A stretch of DNA of 64,000 nt. Source: Micromonospora sp. NBC_01796. GTDB taxonomy: Bacteria > Actinomycetota > Actinomycetes > Mycobacteriales > Micromonosporaceae. The notes under the pieces were generated by a model that made no database searches, was not told the origin of the DNA, and saw only the letters and a list, made by a program, of their open reading frames with translations. The stretch covers positions 8,354,001 through 8,418,000 of the forward strand of contig NZ_CP109078.1 in assembly GCF_035917455.1 (NCBI RefSeq), in the 5' to 3' direction. Below are positions 9,335 to 20,710 of the stretch, piece after piece. The first letter of the stretch is position 1, and the number at the start of each line of letters is the position of its first letter. The position numbers and the translations under genes are program-made.

Positions 9335-9570
9335 GATGCCCCCTCCGTCGCCCGGGCCCAGGACTCTTGCGCCCCTCTACTGCGCCTTCACGGGTGTGTC
9401 AGCGCCTCGGCTCGACCTTGCCGCCCGTGACCTAGCTGGGTACGCGTCCGCGCGTCGCCGCCGAGGTCGTAGACCCGTACCTGCCAGCCGTACCGGTCCG
9501 CGTACGGCATGGAAAACTGGTCCCCTCCAAATTGGGCGGCGGCGGCGTGTAAGTAGGCAGGAGGTGGCGT

Positions 9571-10080
9571 GTGGATGCCGATAGGCCGTCGTTCGACGCG
9601 TACGTGCAGGCCCGTACGGCGGCTTTGTCGCGAATAGCCTTCCTGCTCACCGGCGACCATCACCTGGCCGAGGACCTGGTTCAGCAGACGTTCCTGCGGG
9701 TTGCCGGTCGCTGGCAGCGGGTGGTGATGGAGGGGAGCCCCGACCCGTACGTCCGCAAGGTGCTCTACCACGAACACGTCTCCTGGTGGCGGCAGGCACG
9801 ACGGGTGGGTCAGGTGACGTCGGTCGGCGCAGACAAGCCGGTGCCGGACTACGCCGACCGGGTGAGCGTGACGGTCGCCGTGCAGCGGGCCCTGGCCAGA
9901 CTCGGCCCACGCCAGCGCGCGGCCCTGATCCTGCGGTACTTCGAGGACCTGACCGAGGCCGAAACGGCGGCGGTCCTCGGCTGCCGGGTGGGCACCGTCA
10001 AGAGCCAGGTTCGGGACGGGCTGGCCCGCCTGCGCACCCTCGCGCCAGAACTGGCCGACCTGATGGGGGCGGACTCATGA
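9571..10080 (+). CDS. SigE-family ECF-type RNA polymerase sigma factor
   Basis: A 169-residue extracytoplasmic-function sigma factor. Region 2 (about 10-75) contains AFLLTGDHHLAEDLVQQTFLRVAGRW. Region 4 (about 105-160) contains the LGPRQRAALILRYFEDLTEAETAAVLGCRVGTVKS helix-turn-helix stretch. Length and motifs fit the actinobacterial SigE-50-type family. The GTG start has a good AGGAGG site upstream. The stop overlaps the ATG of the next gene (ATGA), a membrane protein that plausibly sets its activity. Confidence 0.92.
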   Translation: MDADRPSFDAYVQARTAALSRIAFLLTGDHHLAEDLVQQTFLRVAGRWQRVVMEGSPDPYVRKVLYHEHVSWWRQARRVGQVTSVGADKPVPDYADRVSVTVAVQRALARLGPRQRAALILRYFEDLTEAETAAVLGCRVGTVKSQVRDGLARLRTLAPELADLMGADS

Positions 10081-11537
10081 CCGAATCACCCTTGACCGAC
10101 GTCCTGGCCCGCATCGCCGATCAGGCACGGCCGGCGCGGATTCCCCCCGACACGTGGCGCAAGGGCATCCGCCGCCGCCGGATCCGCCTCGCCGGTGGCG
10201 TACTGACGGTGGCCGTGGCGCTCGCGGGGGGTTTCCTGCTGTTCGGCCACCAAGGGGGTCAGGGCATCGCTCCCGCCGACGCGCCCCGGCCGGTGGTGCC
10301 ATCGGATGTCTACTCTCCGCTGACCGGCGAGGACACCATCGTCGAGGCGCCACCCGGACCGGCCGCGATCCTCGTCGCCGGAGACCATGAACTACGAGGC
10401 AGCGACATCTGGGGCTGGGAGGGCCGCAGCCTGCTCGTCGGGCAGAACGGCAGTTACCGACTGGCCCGTACGGTGGGTGAAACCAACGCTGGCGCGGGCG
10501 GCCTCCTGCTCTCGCCGGACGGCCGGTACCTGGCCAGTCAGCCGTGGATAGAGGGATCCCAGTGGGCCCAGGATCAGACCGCCGTGGTCGACCTGGTAAC
10601 CGGCGAGGTGGTCCAGTACGACGGCGGCTTCCCGATGGGATGGACGCCGGACAGTCGCTCGATCCTGCTGCACTCACCCCCGCTGGTCAGCTACCAGGTC
10701 GGTGACCTACGGCTGCTCAGCCTGGAAACCGGTCAGGCCCGCCCGCTGCCCGAGGTCGAGGGCCGGATGCGGATCGGCAACTTCGCGGCGTTCTCCCCGG
10801 ACGGTGCGCGGATTGCGGTGGCCACCGAAGACGCTCTCAGTGTCATCGACGTGGCCGGCAACTCCGTCCGGAAGTTGGTCGACCTCACCGCACGCGACCG
10901 CCTTGCCGGGCCCGGCGCTTGGCTGCCCGACGGCAAGCGGATCGCCACGTACACGGTGGGCGGCTGCGAGGAGGGCGAGACCTGCGATGAGAGGAGCCTC
11001 GCCCAGCGGCTGTTCCAGGTCCGGTACGTGGACGCCGACAGCGGCCAACCCGCCGACGGGCCGCGCCTGGCCCCGGCCCGGGGACTGGCCGCCCGCATGC
11101 TCGGCTGGCAGCGCGACGACGCCGCGGTCGTCGCTGTCTACGCCCCGGAGAAGGGCGCGGTCAAGGGTCCGAACGACCCGAACTGGTCGGAGACCGACTG
11201 GTGGACCGTGGGCGGGGTCGACCTCAGGACCTTCCGGGCCGATGGCAGTCAGCGCCGGTTGGTCGACCTACCCGGCAGCGCGCTGTTCGTCGACGTACCC
11301 GTGAATCTCCTGGACCGGTTCGGCGGACCCTCACCGACGCCGCTGGAGGGGGCAGCGCGCTGGTTGCTGGCCCTCTACTGGCCCCTGGGACAGGTGGTCG
11401 AGCTGCTGATCGTCATCGTCATATCGGTGGTGATCCTGGCGATTCGCGGGTCGGCCAAGCGGCGTGTCAGAGCGCCGACGGAGCCGCCGTTCGCCCCGGG
11501 CACCGCATCATCGACGGACGGGCGGCCTTCGGACTAG
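10077..11537 (+). CDS. membrane-anchored beta-propeller protein encoded with the sigma factor
   Basis: A 486-residue protein starting at ATG 10077, which overlaps the sigma factor stop. The cytosolic N-terminus (1-36, ending RRRRIR) leads into one transmembrane helix (about 37-60). Then comes a large extracytoplasmic part with repeated LLSPDGRYLAS- and FSPDGARIAVATED-type blades of a WD40/TolB-like propeller, followed by a hydrophobic helix near 445-465 and a basic tail. In this family the gene after a SigE-type factor often acts as its anti-sigma or sensor, which is inferred here. No zinc-binding anti-sigma HxxxCxxC motif is seen. Confidence 0.75.
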   Translation: MTESPLTDVLARIADQARPARIPPDTWRKGIRRRRIRLAGGVLTVAVALAGGFLLFGHQGGQGIAPADAPRPVVPSDVYSPLTGEDTIVEAPPGPAAILVAGDHELRGSDIWGWEGRSLLVGQNGSYRLARTVGETNAGAGGLLLSPDGRYLASQPWIEGSQWAQDQTAVVDLVTGEVVQYDGGFPMGWTPDSRSILLHSPPLVSYQVGDLRLLSLETGQARPLPEVEGRMRIGNFAAFSPDGARIAVATEDALSVIDVAGNSVRKLVDLTARDRLAGPGAWLPDGKRIATYTVGGCEEGETCDERSLAQRLFQVRYVDADSGQPADGPRLAPARGLAARMLGWQRDDAAVVAVYAPEKGAVKGPNDPNWSETDWWTVGGVDLRTFRADGSQRRLVDLPGSALFVDVPVNLLDRFGGPSPTPLEGAARWLLALYWPLGQVVELLIVIVISVVILAIRGSAKRRVRAPTEPPFAPGTASSTDGRPSD

Positions 11538-11862
11538 TGCTGCAACGGCACTGACCGAGTCGAGTCTTGATCACGTTCGTGGGATGCGGCGGTTGCTGCG
11601 GTGGGCCGCCTGGGACGTCGACGCGGTCCGGCCATCTTGATCATGGCGTAGGCGTAGGTCGCTCGGGCATCCAGGGTCGGCGTGGCGGACCCGACCGCGG
11701 GTCGGTACGGAGCGGACACCTTCACGGTGTCCTGCCGATCGGGCCGAGAACGGTTCACCAGCTCCGGGTGGCCGACGATGCGCACCACGGCGCCGGAGCC
11801 GTGCCGGGGGCCGCTGGCCGTGCGTCGGTTGCCGTGCACGGCCAGCGGTCGTTCCCTACGGC
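11538..11862. other. convergent intergenic region with hairpin and possible coding remnant
   Basis: This 325-bp gap separates the convergent propeller gene and xylanase. GGACACC-TTCAC-GGTGTCC at 11714-11732 forms a 7-bp stem and may help terminate transcription. On the minus strand one frame reads protein-like for about 60 codons (around VGHPELVNRSRP ... TLDARATYAYAM, 11640-11800), out of frame with the xylanase and without its own start. It may be a gene remnant. The family was not recognised. Confidence 0.35.
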
Positions 11863-14040
<2,178 letters not shown>

Positions 14041-14261
14041 ATGCGCAACGGATCGACCAGACCGCTACCGGCCGTTCTCACCGCGGGCACGGTGGTCACC
14101 GGATCGGTCTCCGGCAGAAGCTCGTCGCCGGCGGCCACACCGTCGACTTCGTCGGCTCCAATGACGACGGCCGCGCCGACCACGCCACCGCCAACCACGT
14201 GCGCCCTTCCGGCGACGGCTCCTACTCCTCCTCGGCGAACACGACCTCGCGGCGCCGGTGA
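14041..14261 (+). pseudogene. remnant of a secreted SGNH/GDSL-type carbohydrate esterase
   Basis: An ATG at 14041 with a strong GGAGG site 6 nt upstream begins a signal-peptide-like stretch (MRNGSTRPLPAVLTAGTVV). In another frame, from about 14092 to 14160, the sequence reads HRIGLRQKLVAGGHTVDFVG, a segment typical of secreted SGNH hydrolases just after their GDSI block. The GDSI nucleophile block and all later blocks are missing, and the two parts are in different frames. This looks like a gene decayed by internal deletion and 3-prime loss, divergent from the xylanase. The identity rests on a short motif read by eye. Confidence 0.45.
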
Positions 14262-15727
14262 ATCGCCGGGAGGACGGCGACGACGAGCGCCGCCACGGCC
14301 AGGGCCAGGAGGACCGCGGAGATCGGTCGGGTCAGGAAGACCGACGCGTCGCCGCGGGAGATGATGAGCGCCCGCCGCAGGTTCTCCTCCAGCAAGGGGC
14401 CGAGGACGAAGCCGAGAAGCAGTGGCGCCGGCTCGCAGCCGCACTTGATCAGGATGTAGCCCAGGATCCCGAAGAACGCGATCGCGTAGACGTCGTACGC
14501 GTTGAACGCCAGGGAGTAGGTGCCGATCGCGGCGAACAGGATGATCATCGGGAACAGCACCTGGTACGGGATGCGCAGCATGCGTACCCAGAGCCCGATC
14601 AGCGGCAGGTTCAGCAGGAGGAGCAGCACGTTGCCGATCCACATCGACGCGATCAGGCCCCAGAACAGTGCCGGTTCGTCGGTGAGGACGTTCGGGCCGG
14701 GGGTTATGCCGTGGACGATGAACGCGCCGACCATCAGTGCCATCACCGGGTGCGCCGGCAGGCCCAGGGTGAGCAGCGGGATGAACGACGTCTGTGCGGC
14801 GGCGTTGTTCGCCGACTCGGGGCCGGCGACACCCTCGATCGCACCACGCCCGAACTCCTGCGGCCGTTTCGAGATCCGCTTCTCGACGGCGTACGAGGTG
14901 AACGAGGCCAGCACGTGGCCACCGCCGGGCAGGACGCCGAGCGCGGCGCCGAGACCGGTGCCCCGCAGGATCGGGCCGACGATCCGGCGCCGGTCCTCGC
15001 GGGTCGGCCAGAGGCTCGTCACCTTGCTGATGACCGCCGCGCGGGTGTGCTCGTTCTCCAGGTTGCGCAGGATCTCGGCCACCCCGAACATGCCGACGGC
15101 GACCGAGACGAAGTCGATGCCGCCGTACAGCTCGCGCTGGTCGAGCACGAACCGGGGCGTGCCGGTGTAGATGTCCTGTCCGACCGTGCCGAGCAGGACG
15201 CCGAGCGCGATCATCGCCAGTGCCTTGAGCGCCGTGCCACGGGCCAGCGCGATCGACACGATCAGGCCGAGCAACACCAGCGAGAAGTATTCGGCCGGGC
15301 CGAACTTCAGCGCCACGCGGGCCAGCGGTGGGGCCGCGACGGCGAGCGCGACGGTGGCCACCGTACCCGCGATGAAGGAACCGATCGCGGCGGCGGCCAG
15401 GGCCGCGCCGGCCCGGCCCTGCCGGGCCATCTCGTGCCCGTCCAGGGCGGTGACCGCCGCCGACGACTCACCGGGCAGATTGATCAGGATGGCGGTCGTC
15501 GACCCGCCGTACTGTGCGCCGTAGTAGATGCCGGCCAGCATGATCAGCGCCGTGACCGGCTCGAAGCTGAACGTGATCGGCAGCAGCATCGCCACCGTCG
15601 CCGTCGGCCCGATGCCGGGCAGGACGCCGACCGCCGTCCCGAGCAGCACACCCACGAAGCAGTAGAGGACGTTCTGGACCAGGAAGGCGGTCGAGAAGCC
15701 CAGCGCGAGGTTGTCGAGAAGTTCCAT
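14222..15727 (-). CDS. tctA: tripartite tricarboxylate transporter, large permease TctA
   Basis: A 501-residue TctA-family membrane protein with about twelve helices. The diagnostic GVLPGIGPTATVAMLLPITF loop is near residues 38-57 and the related GALPGGGHVLASF-like loop is near 265. With TctB and the periplasmic binder TctC it imports citrate or another di- or tricarboxylate, driven by an ion gradient. It is the last gene of the minus-strand tctCBA operon. It lies close to a matching two-component system, the arrangement described for citrate utilisation. The substrate is inferred from the family only. Confidence 0.95.
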   Translation of the reverse strand: MELLDNLALGFSTAFLVQNVLYCFVGVLLGTAVGVLPGIGPTATVAMLLPITFSFEPVTALIMLAGIYYGAQYGGSTTAILINLPGESSAAVTALDGHEMARQGRAGAALAAAAIGSFIAGTVATVALAVAAPPLARVALKFGPAEYFSLVLLGLIVSIALARGTALKALAMIALGVLLGTVGQDIYTGTPRFVLDQRELYGGIDFVSVAVGMFGVAEILRNLENEHTRAAVISKVTSLWPTREDRRRIVGPILRGTGLGAALGVLPGGGHVLASFTSYAVEKRISKRPQEFGRGAIEGVAGPESANNAAAQTSFIPLLTLGLPAHPVMALMVGAFIVHGITPGPNVLTDEPALFWGLIASMWIGNVLLLLLNLPLIGLWVRMLRIPYQVLFPMIILFAAIGTYSLAFNAYDVYAIAFFGILGYILIKCGCEPAPLLLGFVLGPLLEENLRRALIISRGDASVFLTRPISAVLLALAVAALVVAVLPAIHRRREVVFAEEE

Positions 15728-15747
15728 GCCTCAATCCGGCGGTCGCG

Positions 15748-16209
15748 TCAGAACCCGAGCCACGGGCCCCATAGCGGGATCCGCATCTGAAGTCCGACGA
15801 TGAAGATGAGCGTGCTGGCCAGGGTCAGTCCGGCGGCCACGGCGACGGCCGTGAGCAGCCGTACGCGGGTGCTGGCCAGCGTGGTGAGCAGGGCGGTCAC
15901 CGCCGCTGTCGGTACGAATCCGAGGCGCCGAACGGTGAACCCGAAGAACAGGACCGCGAGCACGATGACGCCGACCGCACGCCACGGGACCGGTCCGAAC
16001 GAGATCACCTCGCCGGCGACGAGTCCCTTGACGACGATCGCCAGCCCCAGGGTGGCCACGGTCGCGCCGACCAGCAACGGGAAGGCTCCGGGGCCCATCC
16101 GCAGTGGGGTACCCAGCTCGTAGCCGAGCGCCCCCACCACGAACGCGCCACCGATCAGTACGAACACTCCCCCGGCGAGGACATCCGGGAAGGACCTGCG
16201 GCGTTCCAC
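15748..16209 (-). CDS. tctB: tripartite tricarboxylate transporter, small permease TctB
   Basis: A 153-residue protein with four hydrophobic helices and no other domain, the usual size and layout of TctB. It begins 1 nt after the stop of tctC and ends 20 nt before tctA, so the three are one operon. In the complex it supports TctA in the membrane. Confidence 0.9.
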   Translation of the reverse strand: MERRRSFPDVLAGGVFVLIGGAFVVGALGYELGTPLRMGPGAFPLLVGATVATLGLAIVVKGLVAGEVISFGPVPWRAVGVIVLAVLFFGFTVRRLGFVPTAAVTALLTTLASTRVRLLTAVAVAAGLTLASTLIFIVGLQMRIPLWGPWLGF

Positions 16210-16210
16210 C

Positions 16211-17227
16211 TCAGGAGGCCTTGACCCCGGCGTCGGCGATGACCTTCGCCCAGGTGCCGAGCTGCTCCTCGAGCTTGGTCCGGTGTGCCTGCGGGGTCGC
16301 GGCCTCGGCCGGGACCGGCGCGGTGCCGAGCTTGGCCATCTGGTCGACGACCGCTTGATCGGCCAGTGCCACCTTCAGCGCCTCGGACAGCTTCTGTACG
16401 ACCTCCTGGGGCGTGTCCGCCGGGACGTAGAGACCGTGCCACACGCTGACCTGGAGCTGGGGCAACCCGGCCTCGGCCGTGGTGGGCAGGTCGGGCAGGC
16501 TCTTCACCCGCTCCGGTGTGGTCACCGCGTACGCCTTCACCTCGCCCGCGGAGATCTGGCCGCTGGTGTTGGTCGTCTGGTCGCACATGAAGTCGACCTG
16601 GCCGCCGACGAGGTCGGTCAGCGCGGGGCCGGTGCCCTGGTACGGGACCTCCTGGAGCTTGACCCCGGCGGCGCTCTGGAACAGCAGGCCGCACAGGTGT
16701 GATGCCGCGCCGATACCGGCGTTGGCCAGCGTGACCTTGCTGGCGTTCGCCTTGACGTGGGTCACGAGGTCCTGGAGCGTCGCGGGTGCGAAGTCCTTGC
16801 GGGCGACAACGGTCATCGGCACCTCGGTGACGAGCCCGACGGTCTCGAAGTCCTCGAGCGGCTTGTAGCCCAGGCTCTTGTACAGGGCCGGAGCCGTTGA
16901 CATGCCGATGTGGTGCATGAGCACGGTGTAGCCGTCCGGTTGGGCCCGCGCGACCTCACCGGCGCCGACCGTGCCGCCGGCGCCCTCGACGTTCTGGACG
17001 ACGATCTTGGCGCCGAGCTTCGCCGCCATCGGCTCGGCGATCATGCGGGTGACCGTGTCCGTCGGACCGCCCGCGCTGAACGGCACGACGAACGTGATGT
17101 TCTGGTCCGGATAGCCCCCGCCTCCGCCGGTGGCTCCCCCGTTACCGGAACAGGCGGCGACGAGCGAGACGAGGCCGATCGCGGCGACCAACCGCGCGGC
17201 GGCCCGGTACCTGCCGGTCGTTTCCAT
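16211..17227 (-). CDS. tctC: TctC/Bug-family substrate-binding lipoprotein
   Basis: A 338-residue periplasmic-type binder tethered as a lipoprotein. The N-terminus has a basic start, a hydrophobic core and a LVAAC lipobox with Cys26. The mature part follows the Bug/TctC fold: YPDQNITFVVPFSAGGPTDT near 39-58, VVQNVEGAGGTVGAGEVARAQPDGYT near 77-102, and a C-terminal lobe with ATPERVKSLPDLPTTAEAGLP. It captures a carboxylate for TctAB. The gene diverges from the response regulator at 17403, and the 175-bp gap carries a 21-bp direct repeat. Confidence 0.95.
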   Translation of the reverse strand: METTGRYRAAARLVAAIGLVSLVAACSGNGGATGGGGGYPDQNITFVVPFSAGGPTDTVTRMIAEPMAAKLGAKIVVQNVEGAGGTVGAGEVARAQPDGYTVLMHHIGMSTAPALYKSLGYKPLEDFETVGLVTEVPMTVVARKDFAPATLQDLVTHVKANASKVTLANAGIGAASHLCGLLFQSAAGVKLQEVPYQGTGPALTDLVGGQVDFMCDQTTNTSGQISAGEVKAYAVTTPERVKSLPDLPTTAEAGLPQLQVSVWHGLYVPADTPQEVVQKLSEALKVALADQAVVDQMAKLGTAPVPAEAATPQAHRTKLEEQLGTWAKVIADAGVKAS

Positions 17228-17306
17228 ATCGCGGCCTCCTCATCGGCGCATGCGCATTCGTCGGCGAGTGCGCGGCCTCAGTCTCGGCTGGTAGGGACGC
17301 GGATGG

Positions 17307-17357
17307 TGTCAGAGAAATCCCAAGGAATGCTCCGCATGTCAGAGGAATCCAAAGAAC
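17307..17357. promoter_or_regulatory. paired direct repeats between tctC and its response regulator
   Basis: Two copies of TGTCAGAG-A/G-AATCC-N-AA-N-GAA occur at 17307-17327 and 17337-17357, 30 bp apart, close to three helical turns. Direct repeats with such spacing are typical binding sites for OmpR-type regulators. They lie in the divergent gap between tctC and the TctD-like gene, so they are good candidates for the TctD-like protein site. Binding is inferred. Confidence 0.6.
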
Positions 17358-17402
17358 TCGGGGCTGACACGATCGTCGATCCGGGGCGTACAATTCGCGG
17401 GT

Positions 17403-18086
17403 ATGCGGATCACCGTCATCGAAGATGACGACCGCGTGGCGCGGGGTCTGGTGACCGTCCTTGCCCAGGCGGGCTTCGAGGTCCACCGCATCGCCACCGC
17501 CGCGGAGGCAGCGTGCGCGGCCCCATCCGATGTCGTCCTCGTCGATCTGGGTCTGCCCGACGGCGACGGACTCGACGTGATCCGCAGGCTGCGTGACCGC
17601 CCGGAGACCGCCGTGATCGCCGTGACAGCTCGTTCCGAAGAGCACGAGCGGGTACGTGGCCTACGCGCCGGCGCCGACGACTACATCGTGAAGCCGTTCG
17701 GCGTCCCGGAGTTGCTGGCCAGGATCGACGCCGTCCTGCGACGTACCCGGGTGGCCCGTGCCCTGAGCCACCCGGACGGGCCGCTCGTCCTCGGCCCGAT
17801 GCGGATCGGCGTCGGCACCCGCGAGGTCACCGTCGACGGCACGCCCGTGACGCTGACCCGCAAGGAGTTCGAGCTGCTCCTACTGCTGGCCCGGCGGGCG
17901 CCGAACGTGGTGAGCCGGGACATCATCCTCGACCAGATCTGGGGCGCGACCTGGGAGTCCTCGAGTCGCACCCTGGACACCCACATCGCGGCGCTGCGGC
18001 ACAAGATCGGGCCCGCCGTACTCATCCGCACGATCCACGGGGTCGGCTATCGGCTCCTGGCCGACCAGCCGGAGCTGATTGGCTGA
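17403..18086 (+). CDS. OmpR-family response regulator (TctD-like)
   Basis: A 227-residue two-domain response regulator. The receiver domain (about 1-115) has acidic residues Asp8-Asp10, phosphoacceptor Asp48 in VVLVDLGLPDG and Lys near 98 in YIVKPF. The winged-helix domain (about 130-222) ends in the RTIHGVGYRL signature. It is followed 6 nt later by its histidine kinase and diverges from tctC. By analogy with TctD/TctE it should switch on carboxylate uptake when the kinase senses substrate. The paired repeats at 17307-17357 are its likely site. Confidence 0.93.
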   Translation: MRITVIEDDDRVARGLVTVLAQAGFEVHRIATAAEAACAAPSDVVLVDLGLPDGDGLDVIRRLRDRPETAVIAVTARSEEHERVRGLRAGADDYIVKPFGVPELLARIDAVLRRTRVARALSHPDGPLVLGPMRIGVGTREVTVDGTPVTLTRKEFELLLLLARRAPNVVSRDIILDQIWGATWESSSRTLDTHIAALRHKIGPAVLIRTIHGVGYRLLADQPELIG

Positions 18087-18092
18087 CGCATC

Positions 18093-19574
18093 GTGCACCG
18101 TCGCCTGCTCGCCGTCCTCGTACCCCTCGCGGTGCTGCTCGTCGCCGCGCTCGGGGCACCGCTCAGTGTCACCGTGGCCGAGCGGGAGATGCAGGAGACC
18201 TACGTCGACCGGTTGGGCGACGTCGGCCGGTTCGCGTCGCTGGCCGAGACCGCGCTGTCCAGCGGGCGTACCGAGGCGCTCCACCAGGAGCTGGCGCGCT
18301 ACCACAAGCTGTACGGCATCCCGGTCGCGCTGATCGACACGTCGGGCAAGGTGCTGCTCGGACCGGCCGCCGCCTACCACGAGGCGGCGCGCGCCGAGCC
18401 GGCGTTGCCCCGGATCGTCACCGCGGCGCTGGCCGGAGCGCGGTCTGAACCGTCCGGGAAATGGGCGCCGTGGGACGACTCCGCTCTCGTCGTGGCCGAG
18501 CCGGTGGGCCGGGACAGCGAGGTCGTCGGCGCCGTCGTGACGATCTCCGACCTGTCCAGGACGCGCGATCGCATCCTCGTACGCTGGGCCCGGCTCGCCG
18601 GGCTCGGGCTGCTGCCGCTGATCGCACTGGTGGCCGTCGCCTGGCCGGTTTCGGCGTGGGTGCTGCGGCCGGTGTGGAAACTGGACGCGGCGACCTCGCG
18701 GATCTCCGAAGGCGACCTGACGATTCGCGTCGACGCCGAGGCCGGCCCGGCCGAGCTGCGGCGGCTCACAGAGTCGTTCAACACCATGATGGACGCCGTC
18801 GAGAATGCCGTGCAGCGGCAGCGGGCGTTCGTGTCCGACGCGTCGCATCAGTTGCGCAACCCGTTGACCAGCCTCCGGCTCGCGGTGGAGAGCCTCGAGA
18901 TGCACCTGCGGCCGGAGAGCGACGGGCGACAGATGTACGACGTCGCCGTCGACGAGCTGAAGGCCATGCAGCGGATGCTGAACTCGCTGCAGGCCAGTGC
19001 GCGGATGGAGAGCATGCGGACGGCGTCGCCGGTGGATCTCGACGAGGTGCTGACGACCCGGGTGGACCGGTGGCGTGCGTTGACGGCAACGGCGGGGCAG
19101 ACACTGGTGGTCGACGTGCCACCGGGGCTGCGGTTGCTGGAGCCACCGGGCGGACTGGGCAGCATCCTGGACGAGCTGATCAGCAACGCGCTACGGCTGT
19201 CGGACGCGCAGGTGGTGCAGGTGAGTGCCCGAGTCGTCCCCGGTGGTGGTGCCGCCGGACACCTCAGCGACTCCGCGACCGGGGGCGTGGTGACCATCGC
19301 TGTTCGCGACGACGGCCAGGGGGTCGACGACTCCGAGCGGGCCCAGGCACTACGACGGTTCTGGCGATCGCCGCGACACCAGAACGTGCCCGGGACCGGC
19401 CTGGGACTGGCGATCTGCGCCGACCTGGTCGGGGCCGCCGGGGGCGAACTGCGGCTGGAGAAGGGCCTGCCGCGTCCGGACGGGTCCGGCAACGGGTTCG
19501 CCGCGGTGATCGCGCTGCCGGTCGTACCGCGGGTCGCGTCGCCCTCCGGCGCCCCGGCCCGGTCGCCGATCTGA
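18093..19574 (+). CDS. sensor histidine kinase (TctE-like)
   Basis: A 493-residue membrane sensor kinase. It has an N-terminal helix (about 5-27), an extracytoplasmic sensing domain (about 28-165), a second helix (about 168-192), a HAMP segment (about 193-245), a HisKA domain with His252 in VSDASHQLRNPL, and an HATPase_c domain with N (LISNALRLS), G1 (DDGQGVDD) and G2 (GTGLGLAI) boxes. It phosphorylates the regulator encoded just before it. It ends 35 bp before the convergent TAXI lipoprotein gene. Confidence 0.93.
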   Translation: MHRRLLAVLVPLAVLLVAALGAPLSVTVAEREMQETYVDRLGDVGRFASLAETALSSGRTEALHQELARYHKLYGIPVALIDTSGKVLLGPAAAYHEAARAEPALPRIVTAALAGARSEPSGKWAPWDDSALVVAEPVGRDSEVVGAVVTISDLSRTRDRILVRWARLAGLGLLPLIALVAVAWPVSAWVLRPVWKLDAATSRISEGDLTIRVDAEAGPAELRRLTESFNTMMDAVENAVQRQRAFVSDASHQLRNPLTSLRLAVESLEMHLRPESDGRQMYDVAVDELKAMQRMLNSLQASARMESMRTASPVDLDEVLTTRVDRWRALTATAGQTLVVDVPPGLRLLEPPGGLGSILDELISNALRLSDAQVVQVSARVVPGGGAAGHLSDSATGGVVTIAVRDDGQGVDDSERAQALRRFWRSPRHQNVPGTGLGLAICADLVGAAGGELRLEKGLPRPDGSGNGFAAVIALPVVPRVASPSGAPARSPI

Positions 19575-19609
19575 GAACCCGGTCCCGTCGCCAGTCTGTT
19601 GCCGTCCGG

Positions 19610-20569
19610 TCAGCGCTTGCGGTCGCGGAACCAGGCGGCCGAGCCCGGATGGAGCGGGACCGATGCGGTGGAGATCCCGGTACGGACGTTGATCCGCCAC
19701 GCTTCGGGCACGGCCTCGGCGTCGTCACGGCTCTCGGAGGCGATCGTCCCCGCGTACGTGAAGATCGTGTCGGTGATGGCGTAGACCAGGTCGTCGGGCA
19801 GGTCGTTGCGCACGAGGAGCACGTTCGGCACCGCGACGGTGCGGGTGGCCGGGACGCCGGCGTAGGCAGTCGCGGGGATCATGGCCGGAGCATAGGGACC
19901 GGGGTACGCCGTGAAGAGCGCGTCTGCCTGCGCGTCCAACGGGACCAGCCGGATGGGGTGCCGCTGCGCCAACTCCGTGATCGCGGGTGTCGGTACACCG
20001 GTCAGGGAGAACATCGCGTCGATCTCGCCATCGCGCAGTGTCGCCGCCGATTCGGCCTGGCTGAGGAACCGACCGTCGGCCTTCACCGGGCCGAGCCCCA
20101 GCACCCGCAGCGACGTGAACTCCGTGCCGGAGTCGCGGGCACCGAGGGATACGCGTTTGCCCTCGAGGTCCCGGAACTCCTCGATCGCCGAACTGGCCAT
20201 GACCACGAGATGCAGGTGGCTGTCGTAAAGTCGGCAGATCGCCGAGAGTCCCTCGGGCGCGCTGCCGTCGCCGGTGATGAGTGCGTCGAGGCTCGTCAGC
20301 CCGAGGTGCACCTCGCCGGCCCGCAGCATCCGGATGTTGTCGGTGGACGCCCCGCTCGGCACGGTGGTCACCACGGCACCGGGCACATGCTCGGAGATGT
20401 GTTCGGCCAGCGCACCTCCGATGCGCCGGTACACCGCCCCCGCCGGCCCGGTGGCCAGTCGCAGGTGGACCCTGTCGAAGTCGGGCTGCTGGGAGCAACC
20501 AATGAGCAGCCCTCCGGCGGCCTGGAGCACCGCCCGCCGGCTGATCGGTGGCCCCAGGTTCAGCCCCAT
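19610..20569 (-). CDS. TAXI-family substrate-binding lipoprotein (orphan)
   Basis: The frame is open from 20668, but the start at 20569 gives a sensible export signal of 319 codons: SRRAVLQAAGG with twin arginines, then an LLIGC lipobox with Cys25. The mature protein is a TAXI-type TRAP binder: LATGPAGAVYRRIGGALAEHI near residue 37, GASTDNIRMLRAGEVHLGL near 66, and SLGARDSGTEFTSLRVL near 119. No TRAP membrane subunit is nearby. It is convergent with the TctE-like kinase, so it may present ligand to that kinase or work with a distant permease. Both ideas are inference. Confidence 0.85.
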   Translation of the reverse strand: MGLNLGPPISRRAVLQAAGGLLIGCSQQPDFDRVHLRLATGPAGAVYRRIGGALAEHISEHVPGAVVTTVPSGASTDNIRMLRAGEVHLGLTSLDALITGDGSAPEGLSAICRLYDSHLHLVVMASSAIEEFRDLEGKRVSLGARDSGTEFTSLRVLGLGPVKADGRFLSQAESAATLRDGEIDAMFSLTGVPTPAITELAQRHPIRLVPLDAQADALFTAYPGPYAPAMIPATAYAGVPATRTVAVPNVLLVRNDLPDDLVYAITDTIFTYAGTIASESRDDAEAVPEAWRINVRTGISTASVPLHPGSAAWFRDRKR

Positions 20570-20710
20570 GCCGAGATGATACGCGGACGGCATCCGTCGG
20601 GACGCCGACGAGAACAGAGATTCGTCGATGCCCCGCACCCACGCCACCTGCCCATCTCCGCGCGCCACGAGGCCACCATCTCCCTCGCGGCGATCAACGA
20701 ATGGCTCTGG

